Assembly (NCBI GenBank): GCA_000934385.1
Contig: KN880744.1
Span: 1-25,483 of the forward strand
Origin: Cylindrobasidium torrendii FP15055 ss-10
Taxonomy: Eukaryota > Basidiomycota > Agaricomycetes > Agaricales > Physalacriaceae
Direction of reading: 5' to 3'
Length of the DNA: 25,483 nt
Below are positions 9,717 through 19,915 of the stretch, piece after piece (the stretch's first letter is position 1; every line of letters begins with the position of its first letter). Below the pieces are notes generated by a model that saw nothing but the letters and a program-made list of their open reading frames with translations, was not told the origin of the DNA and did no database searches. A program made the position numbers and the translations under genes.

Positions 9717-12010
9717 CTACAAACCGGCGGGTATGCTAGATGCACTATTATTCAAGAATGATGGCGGTGAATGGGGTATTTCTAGCCACGAGGCTATCAA
9801 GACATAGGCGCACCCGTCTCCTACACTGTCAAGCTGTGCTAGTCTCACGATGTTGTCGCCTTCCTTGAGTGTATGTGTAATATCCACAGGCAGACGAAGC
9901 TGAGAGCATAATCAGAAGACAAATATGAGACTAGCTGAGCACAAACCTCGTCGTCCGGGACGACAAGTCTACCAACAGGCGTACCAGGATTTACCTCTAT
10001 AAGAATTGTCCCTTTGGGCGGCCATTGCCCCATACTCCCTTCGGTCTCCAGTGTTACGTTACCATTGGTTTCCCCATGGCTGACCGAACATCCAACTTGT
10101 ACTCGAACTTGCCTTGTAACGTCGCTGCGGCGGCCCTGCCTATTTACGCGTGAGTATAAATTCCCTTACCGCAAGAGAAGGCAATTGAGAGAATCGCGCG
10201 CCGCCCACGTACCCCTCTGCCCACACATTCCATGCTTGCGCTTGCGCAGAGCCAATTACGAATGTATGCTCCCACACTGAACTCCCCGGCCCAGCCTCAT
10301 ATCGCGCCCACTGCCCCGGCACCGGTAGTGTTTCTGGCGGCACTTTATCGATCTTCATTTCATGCTCGTTCTTTGCCACAAAATCAAAGCTTGATTTTAT
10401 TGGCGAATGTGGTTGCAATTTTTGAACAAGACGGTTTTCCACATGCTCACGTCCATACATATCACTTGCACCAACAGTAGGCCATCTCGCAGGTGGGCTA
10501 TGCGAGCGTCTGCGCATTTCCCAACTGCGTGTTGACGATGCATCCAGCTCTCGTAGTCTGGAATGCTCTGGAAAGCCAGAAGCATTCTCAGACACAAACG
10601 CAGGCGCTGATGCCGGTGGTGGTCGTCCAAAGCCGCCTTTTGGATAATCATATCCATATCCCTCTCGCCATTGCCCCCGTTCGTGGCGGGGTTCGGTATA
10701 CGAGTCGCCATAACGTGCATCAGCTGGCGGCCAGCGTGCACGTTCTTGGTTCGAAACATCTCCATAGTTTCGTTCTCTGTCAAAGTGGTAATCAGGATGC
10801 TGCCCATGCATCAGAGGAACGTGATATCGAGGCGGGGACCACGCAGTCCCAGAATCATTGAACAGCTGCTCCTGTGAGCGTCGATATCTGGCCGAGGCAG
10901 AAAAGTACGGATGCACTTGCTGGTGCGAGCGTCGACGTTCTGGCGAAGTCTTATATACAGACGAAGATGCATTACTCGAATGCATCGAGAAGGCTGGGCT
11001 GACGCTGCGAGATGTGTCCATTTTGGGTGATACTTCAGGCCGAAGTTGAGTGTAAGACCATGTCGATGGGGATGGATCGTTTGTAGCACGAAGAATGCTG
11101 GTGCTCTCTGCCATACTCTGAACAGTGTGCGAACTGGCGAGACGCGCGCGCATCTGTTCTGGTGTTACAAAGCGTTGGCCGGGCGTGTCCGTGTCCGTTT
11201 GTGTATAGTGCCGTCTGGTCTCCTCGGCAATGACATCGTTGATGAGGTCCACAGCCTCTTGTTCAAGAGCCGTTTGTGGTTGCGATGCTTCCTTGGGCTT
11301 TTTGAACTCCTTTTGTACGCGGTGCAAACTTTCCGCAGAAATGGAAGAGCGTAACAATGACAAAAGTCGTTGGCCATCATCCCGGGTGAGGGTATCGGAT
11401 AGTTTCATGGATAATGAATCCAAATCCAAGTCTGGCTGGCGCAATTTCGAGTTGGTAAGAACAGCACTGCGAAGAGTCTCACAGAGCCTAGAAGAAGCTT
11501 CTTCTTCGGATAGCTGTGGTGCAAGCACGGGCGTTGAGTCTCGGGGAGCAGGAAAGTTTTGTGCGACTTCATTCGTGTCTATGTCACGGAGGACGTTTAA
11601 GCCGGGAATGTCAACGTCCAAGGACGGCATTCCATTCATTATCGGAGGCGGAGAAGGTGTTGACAACTCAACGGGCGTCGCGCCCACAGACGGAGACGTA
11701 TCGGATACAATGGTCTATGCAGACATAAACATTGAGAGGCAGAGAAATATACGAAACGCACCGCGGAAGCAAAGTAGACATCTTTCGAATCATTTCCCTC
11801 ACCTTCAGGTGATTGTGGTGGGTCCCTAGTGGGAGTTCTCCCGCCCTGGGTCGACGCTAAATCCTCGTCCTCGTCGTCCTCATCCTTTATTCCCATAGAA
11901 ATCTCGGGTTCTACTGACATGTTTCCATCCTCCGTGCCGTTAGACAGATTTGTGATATGATTCATAGGTCTCTCTGAGAACTGGTCGGTTTCTGATGACA
12001 CGGCCAACAT
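9717..12010 (-). CDS. Unrecognised 708-residue protein with beta-rich C-terminus
   Basis: Exons in transcription order are 12010-11762, 11714-10213, 10139-9947 and 9899-9717, all GT-AG and in phase. The ATG has a strong context (CCACCATG). Residues 1-80 are acidic (DEDDEDED run near 45). About residues 130-250 are predicted helical and contain LSEEEASSRLCETLRSAV and a Gln/Glu-rich segment. A long Arg/Ser/Tyr-rich low-complexity part follows. The last 150 residues alternate hydrophobic and polar residues like a beta-sandwich and include the segments GTILIEVNPGTPVGRLVVP and LPVDITHTLKEGDNIVRL. That end weakly recalls the PINIT fold of PIAS/Siz proteins (VNG, then P-DIT, then N-I), but there is no SP-RING. 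The intron at 10140-10212 (73 nt) is longer than its neighbours and its donor is inferred from frame. Function unknown. Confidence 0.7.
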
Positions 12011-12097
12011 GGTGGAGAGAGGCCAAAATACTTGGTAAAGTAATCCCGGACCGATCTCCGTCTTAGCTTGCCTTCAACCTGCGTACACCAGTTGGCT
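12011..12097. promoter_or_regulatory. 87-bp divergent intergenic region (shared promoter)
   Basis: Only 87 bp separate the two start codons of the 708-residue gene (minus) and TRS130 (plus). Any core promoters and 5' leaders of both must lie here or overlap the opposite coding region. No TATA-like element is evident. Bidirectional control is an inference from spacing alone. Confidence 0.45.
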
Positions 12098-15000
12098 ATG
12101 GCTGCGCCATCGCAGAGCGCAGTGGTCTCATACTCTGCAACGCCGGGATTCTTGTCTTCGCCTACGTGGACGCAAATTCAGCAAGCATTTCGCGCTCAGT
12201 TTCCTCTGCGAAACATTCACTGGAAATCCACCTCGCGCGTTTCCCTTGTCACTATCCAAGAACTGGACATCAAACTGGTTGCTCTGGACAGCATTCGCGA
12301 GGAAAGCGTATCACAAATACCCGTGAATCTGCTCGAGAAACCATTGCTCAATGTGTATTTTGTCCTCTGTGATGTATTGATTGTTGGCCATCTGTCGTCG
12401 CGTCTACGTGCTCATTCTAGAACCAGGATAACGACCTTGAAACATATCGTACCACCGTGAGGAAACATGCAAAGGACTGGCACGCAACAATAAGCGCGCG
12501 CAAGAATCAAGAGTGGCTCATCATACAAGTTGTCAAGCAGGATACCAAGATTCAGACGGGTGCATTCTTCCAGCTCAAAGGGACCGTTCTTGACAAACTT
12601 CGGGCGGAATTTAACGCAGACAAACGAGAAAGGTAAACCATACGCTGTGTCGAAGTGATCTAGCTTACTTATAATGCAGATGCGTTCAACTCTCATGGTC
12701 GAGCGCGCAGGATAGTCCAATGGTCTGGGGCGAGATCGTGAACAAACTGAAGGACGGACTACTTTCTGCCTTCGAGGGCGCTCTTTCCCAACGTGAAGAA
12801 GATGTCAGGCGTTCCGAGAGTCAACGTTTGATGCCAGGGTGGAATTTCTGTACATTCTTCATCCTCAAAGTGCGCCGTTCCTCTCGCTCAGCCATGCAAT
12901 CATTGTTTACTCCATTTCTAGGAAAGTCTCGCCAGCTCATTTCAAAGCATGCACCTACTCACCGAAGCATTGATGCAATATGACGAGCTAGAAAATACCT
13001 TCGCCGACGTTCTCAGTAACAAGAACCTGTCCTGGTTTGGGTCGCTCATCACTCCAGCACCCCGCGACGACTCTGCGCCCTTACTCTCCCTTTCGCGGAA
13101 ATCATACAGAGATCTCATTCTCGCAAACACAATATCTATCTTCGACCTCCGCATATACCTTCTAGCTCGTCAATGTCAACTCCTTGCCAACATGAACCAG
13201 TTGCCAGATGCATGCCGCCGGTCAGCATCCTTCCTTGGCGCTTTTGGACGCCGGCTGCGTGAAGTCCAAGTAAGTAGTTTGGGAACCGGCAGTATGCGTG
13301 CTCATAACATTATGTAGGACTCGCTTTGGCCCTTTTTTGTCGAAGGATGGATATACTCGTCTGCGCTCAGTGTGGTCGACCAGTGTTCGGAATGGGAGGA
13401 AGGCCGGAAGTTCGACAAAACCCAACTTGCCGTGGTCAATGCTGGAAAAGGAGAACTACTCGAGCTTGCTCGCACCCAAGTCTGTTCATCTACCTCTTGG
13501 TTTTGTGACTTATTCATGACGTTACAGCTTGATATAATCGGTGTACAATCTGCTCATCTTCCTGCGAAACCGCCATTCTCGCATGCCCTGTCTTTACCCG
13601 CACCTATTATAGAAACATCTGGCTCAGAGCTTGGAAACAAAGACCTGGCCAGGGCACTATCCGACAAAGAGTTGTTCTACGATCTCTATATTGGGATCAC
13701 GAATCGTGCGATCGACATGTACGCGCAGGCCGGCCGCAGGAAATTTGCCTTGAAACTTCATGGTAGCCTCGCTGCTCTCGATGTGTACGACTATTTTATC
13801 TTGATGTGGGTAATGTTGCTCAAATTCACATAGACATCGAAGCCAATTCGATACTGCTCTGACGACCTACACCTCGCTTCCTGCGCATTACGCGCCACAC
13901 AAGTGGGACGCGCTAGGCGGTCTAATGCTTTCGTTGGCTTTGGATACGCATCAGACCTTGGAAAAACCAAAGGATGGCGAATGGCTGCATGTTCTCTTAT
14001 CCTTCCTCTCTGCATTTTCGACACATGGCCCGGATTTACTACTCACAAAGGAGGACAGCGCGGCCTATCTACATGGGCTCATTACAGCGATGCGAGTCAG
14101 TGCGAACGATCTCAAACAGGGTATGAAGCCAATTGGAGTTCATCCCGATTCCAAATCGATCCTATTATGCAGACTTGATACAATCAGACCATTCTGCGAT
14201 GTCGGTACGCGTTCATGAACAAGCTCGTCTTCAGGCGGACCGCGACGGCATACTTTTAGACGTGACCATCCTCAACCGCCTTCCTTGCGTATGCTCTGCC
14301 CGTTTTTTCATGGGTAATCATATTCTTATATCATATAGGCCATTCCGATTGACGAAGTCGGGGTCGTGCTTGCTGGTGCCGAGAACGTCAGACTCAATTT
14401 CGTAGCACCTTTCGAGACATTGTTACCCGGAAAAAACACTGTCACACTCGCATGCCCGGTTCGTTCTGTCGTTGTCGCTTTCACTTTCCATCGTTAACAC
14501 AGTTGCAAGGCGTCTTCTCCTGGTACTTACCTTGTAGACTCGAGCGAAGTTATCATGGGCAAAGTCGTCTTCCGCTGGTCCTATCGCAAAGACACTGGGA
14601 AAGTCGGAAGGGTTACGCAAAAGCCACATCTAGTCAGGATTCCGAAGGACCATCATGCATTGAACGTACAAATCCGACAGCCGAAAGTCGTTGTCCTAGA
14701 TCAACCATCGTCTTTGCAAGTCGTTATCAACTCGGGGCGCAACGAAGTGAATAGCTTAATTCTGAGCCTGTCATCTCCTACGGCAGTCTTTAGGATGGCT
14801 GAGACAAGTGCAGTGGAACCTGGTTAGTATTCTTCTCGCTGAAGACTGTCTTTAGCTGATGGTGCCTCCCAGACGTCGAGCTCACCGCAACAAAGGAGGA
14901 AATCATGCTTAACAACATTCCTAAGGACAAACAGCTCACGTTGATTGTCAATCATGCCGACGTTGCTTCTTCCACAATGGTAATTTGACCACCATGATCT

Positions 15001-16418
15001 GTACAGTGGCTAATGTCTACGTTCAAGCGGGTCATGGTGAATGTGCGCTATGTGACCAAGATGGAGCCCACTATCACTCGGCAGGTCATGATCAACCAAG
15101 CACTTCTTGTGACGCTGCCCATCTCAGTGAACGTTGAGGATTTCTTCCGGGGAACCAGGTGCGTGCGTCAGTTAAAAATCTCAACCATACACTTTACCTG
15201 CGATCCAGACTATTTTCTCGCTTCACAGTATCCACGACAAGCCATCAACATGTTCGGGTGGCGTCAACGAGTCTGGAGTGCGGGCATCCGGGGCTGAAAG
15301 TTGTGAAGTGCAACTCAAATGGAAGAGATATTCTGGTGCGTTTGGATTATAGACCTGCTCTTACTGTGTTTATATGCGTAATAGTCCGTGACCCCAGCGC
15401 AACCAGCACATTTTCTGTTCTTTATCGATTCAGATACGCCTGGTATTTCTCTTTTCCATGCGGCACCCTCACAAGCGGCTGACGTTCAGCTAGTTCGAGA
15501 ATCGTTGACATTACATGTGCACTATCGAATGCTGCGTGACGGTATGCATGCATCGCTTTGAAGGATTGTAGCTAACGTGAGCCATCCAGAGGTTCAGTCG
15601 CTCATAGAAGAAGCTGTACATTCAGTGGCCGAGCCAGCGACACAGGGAATCATCGTCGAGCTGATTGTACGAGCACTTGAGAGCGACGCGTCTTGGATTG
15701 AACAGTATGGCTTGACGAATGAGATCCTATTACCAGAAGCTGCATTGCAAGGTGTAGGGCACATCGAACAACTCCAAAAAGTAAAGGACATTCTCGCCCA
15801 GCCGGGCAAGGACGTGCGAGCGTCTGGCTCCTGGCGGGAAATGCAAATACCGGTGGATGTCCCTTCGATGAATGTGCGTCCCGCAGTGCTGTTTTCGACT
15901 TGCTAGTCTTTCTGACAACGGCGGTAGATCGTCGCGTCTGTGCATCTCGAATTTCCGTCGAAGGATACGGTTTCCAGCTGTTATGCGGGCCAGGCGGTGC
16001 CAGTGAAGTTGGGTATACGTACCTCATTCAACTGGGATGCGTCTGCGGAGAGCGATCCAAGTGAACGCCAGTATCAGATGCAGTACGATGTCGAAGAGAT
16101 GGTGCGGGACTGGCTGGTTAGTGGAAGAAAGAAGGGCGATTTTATCGCCAAGGTACGTGCTTTTCAGTCTCTCACTAATCGTGACCAACCCACCAACAGG
16201 ATGGCGAAACGTACACGGTCGAACTAACACTCATTCCGCTTCATCATGGAGAGCTGTTGCTGCCAAAGGTGGCAGTGTGGGCACTGCCAGTAGGAGGGCC
16301 GTTGACTATGGGTTCGCTCAGCATTCCATCGACGGAGGCGTACCAGAAACATGGCGCCGAGAGGATCATGGTACTCCCAAGAGGAGGACGAACGACTTTT
16401 GTAACAGTTGTTGGGTAG
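12098..16418 (+). CDS. TRS130: TRAPP II complex subunit Trs130/TRAPPC10
   Basis: Seventeen exons: 12098-12373, 12421-12632, 12680-12869, 12922-13269, 13318-13479, 13528-13784, 13834-14120, 14173-14288, 14339-14458, 14504-14822, 14873-14979, 15028-15158, 15209-15335, 15385-15541, 15590-15873, 15928-16152, 16200-16418. Introns are 45-54 nt. The product has 1178 residues, within the family range. Family blocks are FPLRNIHWKS near the N-terminus, LLNVYFVLCD and DLETYRTTVRKHAKDW, and then DLIQSDHSAMSVRV. Next come ILNRLPCAIPIDEV, GTYLVDSSEVIMGKVVF, LPISVNVEDFFRGTR and the C-terminal beta domain. TRAPP II is a Golgi-located nucleotide exchange complex for Ypt31/Rab11-type GTPases; Trs130 is one of its specific subunits. 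The start of exon 10 uses the earlier CACAG acceptor; the later CAAG would break frame. The intron at 13480-13527 is 48 nt and stop-free. Confidence 0.92.
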
Positions 16419-16704
16419 CATAGAGGCTAAGATACGTAGATATTTTATTCGAGATATGGTCAAATTGGCTGGTACAGCAGATTATGGAATGCGGGATAAT
16501 AGCAGCGGATTAGAGGGGGAAAGCAAGACGAAAACAAGATGTATGGAAAGGGTTGAGATGGGTGATACATCACTGGCGTTGCAGTCACCTTGATGGATGG
16601 TCTTGCGGTTTGGTCGTAGGAGTTGATCATCAGATTGCTGGCTTTGCACGGTGGAAACGAATTCGAAGAAACCGTCGCGTAGATCCCACGAAAATGCAGC
16701 GGAA

Positions 16705-18747
16705 TCAATGAATACGATCGATGAGCGAACTTTTGGATGCCGAACGGTTTCTTTGGGTGTCGGATGGAGAACGCGAATGCGAATGGCGCGACGATGTTGC
16801 TACGGGGGGCGATTGGGCGGCACCTAGGATTGAGAGACCGGTGGCATCGCGTTGCTCATGACCTGAATTCTGTGTCCAAAATCCATTCACGCTGGTACGC
16901 TGCGAAAGACAGCCTCCATTTCGTATTTCGTTTATGTTGTTGTTCCCTTCACTATCGCGTGCGCTCCGGGGGGATTGCTCCTTATCCCTTGATCTCCTCA
17001 AATCTCCTCCATCCTTACGAAGTCCATTTTGTCGATGTGCTCGGGGCTCTGTTGGGGGCGCTATCTGAATACGCTGCAACGGGGTCTGCATCCGCTTCAG
17101 CAATGCAATGGTTCCGTCTTCTGGCTTGCATCCCTCATTGGATATAGCGCGTTCAGGTGTGGGTGATGACGACCGAGAACGAGTAGTAGAATTCGGAGGT
17201 GAATGTCGAACTCTTTTCGACGGTTCTGCATTTGGAGCGGCCGATGGACGTTTGAGAGGCGAGACCAAAGGCTTGGGCGGCAGCGACTCGAGAGAATAAG
17301 ACGAAGGTCTTGTGATACCCGTTGGTTTCGCAGGAAGAGCAAGTAAACCAGACCATCTAGCTGCGGATACGGCTGAAGGCGGAGAGGCAGTCCCAGATTC
17401 TGGTGTAGGGAGTCCTTGATTTCGTAGAGGCTTGGTCGGCAAAGACGTCGAAGAAGAGTCGGGTTGCGAGCTCGAAAATGTATCGCCTAGAAATATCCTT
17501 GTCAATTCCCGGATGGCCGGACTGGAGAATTGGTCAAATCTTTGTACGGCCTGGAAGACGTTTGACGGTGGGTCCCAGCCAGCATGGCGCATTGTCACTA
17601 GCGCACTGAGCAAATGCTCATATGCTCGTACCGAGGTAGGCTCGTTCGAGCACTCCGAGAGGACATCGATCAATAAAGGGCTTTCGCCCAAGAGATACTG
17701 AATCTCAAACCTGACCTTCTCTTTGTCCTCTCCTGAATTAGTGTTGTTTCCTGTTGCGGCATCTATGACCTCCGTGACCTGCATGACCACACTCTTCTGC
17801 TCTCCCGTATCGAAGCTTTGCAACCAAGGCATGACCTTCTGGCGAAGCAGCTCCAAATATGCTAAAGACAGTTGCTTTTGCATTATCAAATCGAATGCCA
17901 AGTCAAAGAATGGTTTGCATGAAGATGGGGGTGAATGCTTCAGGTTGGTGACAAGACAGGCTTCTAGACGTTGAACGACAACGCGAAGCAACATATTTGC
18001 GAGATGGGAATGCTGTGGAAATGCGGGATGAGGGAGGCATTGTGTGCGAATGACGGAGATAAAGTCGCTGTCTTGAAGCTTTGGCAGGAGTTCAATGTAC
18101 GCAGCGGCAGTCTCCCTTTGTTGCCTGTCCTCGACATTATCGAGGGGGCAAGCTATGACTTCGTGTGGGGACGAGGAAACGAAAACGGCGATTTGGGCGC
18201 GTATGTGCTCGGGTACACCGCTGACTAAAATTTGGTCGTATAAACTTTGCAACGAGGCAGATGGTGCGTGTTCGATGTGGGCAGTAACAGCTTCCTGGAA
18301 AACTTTAGTGATGTGGCTGCCCTCATCTGCGCACGATGTGATTAGGGATGTTGTCCACGATGTGATGTTGTCCACGCACCAGGTCTCAATAGTTGACGCA
18401 GCACATCGGCCTTTTTATGCAAGAGCCTTGCATCTGCGAAAGAAATCTTGACTATTTCATTGCTGCCCAGTTGCACCTTGACATGCCAGATCTTGTTTGA
18501 TGCGCATACATAGGGTCGGACAGGCACGCACCTCCGCTACAGCGTCCTCGCAAATATCATATACAGAGGTGATCTTCGCTGCACTATCGTTCAAGAATTC
18601 GTCGAAAAAGTCGCGTATTTGCTGGACTGCAATGATCTTCAAATGCGTGCTCGTGTGATGCGCCAGAATGACCGATGTTCTGGGGAATGTCGGAGGGTTC
18701 GAAGACGTCGTGGGGGCTGTTGTCAATGCAAGGGCTGGTCTTGTCGC
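16705..18747 (-). CDS. API5: API5-family HEAT-repeat nuclear protein (5' end unresolved)
   Basis: Supported exons in transcription order run from about 18747 (or a later acceptor such as 18679) to 18532, then 18476-18380, then 18326-16705, giving about 640 residues. The N-terminal helices match API5/AAC-11: LKIIAVQQIRDFFDEFLNDSA, VYDICED, KKADVLRQLLRPDE and SLYDQILVSGV. API5 is a helical-repeat nuclear protein linked to apoptosis suppression in animals; its fungal role is unclear. The C-terminal 250 residues are Ser/Pro/Arg-rich with a basic nuclear-localisation-like segment (PLKRPS then SKRVRH). Acceptor 18477 is preferred over 18492 because the resulting AEVQLGSNEIVKIS fits the family spacing (55-nt intron). 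No ATG exists on this strand between 18556 and 18911, so the first exon must lie upstream and was not found. Confidence 0.7.
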
Positions 18748-19150
18748 CTAATGGTGTCCAAGGAGGATAGCTTTCAACCGTAGAGGATTCAAGAGGAATG
18801 TATCACCGCTGAATCGGGCGTGTACCTTGCACAATATTGTAGATGGAGAATACTAGGATGATGGGCGTAAGAGTCAAAAGTGAAAGGTGGACACACGTGC
18901 CACGGCCCCGCATTATTGTCTAGCGCCGCTTCGTGGCGTGAAGAACACGGAACTGGAATGTGTGGCATTCTGCCAATTGTGAATCTGATGTGATGTGCTA
19001 TTTACTCGCTGTGGTATCGGGTGTCGAGCAGGCCTATGGAATCTTAATTATTGTCCTTACTGGACGCCACTTGATAACTCGGCAGTACGCAGTGTTCAAA
19101 GGCTCGCATTCTACATGTTAAGTGTGTATCTCTAATATTGTAATGTTGCA
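18748..19150. other. Intergenic region probably holding the missing API5 first exon
   Basis: This 403-bp stretch lies between the supported part of the API5 gene and the stop codon of the BAG gene. Minus-strand ATGs occur at 18913 and 18968, but neither could be joined convincingly to the API5 frame. A CACGTG hexamer is at 18894-18899. Nothing else is recognised. Confidence 0.5.
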
Positions 19151-19738
19151 TCATTTTGACGATGTCCATGCTGCATCTAGAGTGTCGAGAAGTCCTTGGA
19201 CCTCTTTGACCGCGGCTTTGCGCTCGGCGCGCTGGTCGTCTCCGTCTGTGGACACGCCATCTAGCCTCAGTAACGCCTGGAGCAAAAGCTCCCCGAGGCG
19301 AACGTGCTCCTTCTGCATGGGAGGGGACGAAGAGCCCTGGCTGGGGAGTGTCTCAAGGAAAGTGGAAAGAGAGGGAACAAGAGATTCGCGGATAGTGTTG
19401 AGCTCTTGCCGTATCACAGAGCTCCCATGTTGTGAAGATTTATCGGTGCTAGGTGCAGGCGGGCCGGGTGCATCGACGGTCGGGAGAAGGGTTAACGTCG
19501 ACGCTGAGCGTAGATGATAGGCCGACAGTGGTAGATTCTCGTCCTTGAGGACGGCACCCTTGTAGATGAGTTTGAATTCCTGGAGGCCTGTTTCCTGAGA
19601 GATTTGGGCGATTAGGCTTCCAAGACAAGTCTCGACGGCGACATCAAAGGTGAATCTTTGGAAGGCGTGAGCAATAGGTACAACTCGAAGGCGGTAGATA
19701 GTAAAAACCGACTTTTGGTTGCCCCACTTGACAAACAT
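19151..19738 (-). CDS. BAG1: Ubiquitin-like and BAG domain Hsp70 co-chaperone
   Basis: Exons 19738-19713 and 19655-19151 give 176 residues. Residues 1-70 are a ubiquitin-like domain of the BAG1 type: MFVKWGNQKFTFDV, then FKLIYKGAVLKDENLPLSAY and STLTLLP. Residues about 95-172 form the BAG helices, ending in LLLQALLRLDGV, KAAVKEVQGLLDTLDAAW. BAG proteins bind the Hsp70 ATPase domain and speed nucleotide exchange, and the ubiquitin-like part can link Hsp70 clients to the proteasome. The short linker contains Pro and Ser. The 57-nt intron is a multiple of three without a stop in frame, so an unspliced reading adds 19 residues in the middle of the first strand and gives the misleading longer start at 19801. 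The gene is head to head with the PBS2-like gene, 177 bp apart. Confidence 0.88.
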   Translation of the reverse strand: MFVKWGNQKSVFTIYRLRVVPIAHAFQRFTFDVAVETCLGSLIAQISQETGLQEFKLIYKGAVLKDENLPLSAYHLRSASTLTLLPTVDAPGPPAPSTDKSSQHGSSVIRQELNTIRESLVPSLSTFLETLPSQGSSSPPMQKEHVRLGELLLQALLRLDGVSTDGDDQRAERKAAVKEVQGLLDTLDAAWTSSK

Positions 19739-19915
19739 TGCGCGTTGTCCGAGTCTAGTGTGGTTGCACGTCGGAAAGCTGTTGATAAATCTAATGTTCA
19801 CAAATCTTGGAGTGGGAGGCAGATCTTTGGCTACGTCATGCGATTCCTACCCCCACGCTCCTCCTTGCTTTCCTTCCACCGTCACACCTAACATCGGTGT
19901 AAATCAAACGCAAGA
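19739..19915. promoter_or_regulatory. 177-bp divergent intergenic region between BAG and PBS2-like genes
   Basis: The two start codons face away from each other across 177 bp, which must hold both promoters. It is pyrimidine-rich on the plus strand just before the kinase start (around 19845-19890), as is common upstream of fungal genes. No specific stress element could be named with confidence. Confidence 0.4.

Noticed and set aside
11230..11829. 199-codon plus-strand ORF
   Set aside because: It is antisense to the large exon of the 708-residue gene, which has consistent splice junctions at both ends.
17432..18228. Several plus-strand ORFs of 80-90 codons
   Set aside because: Antisense shadows of the API5 large exon.
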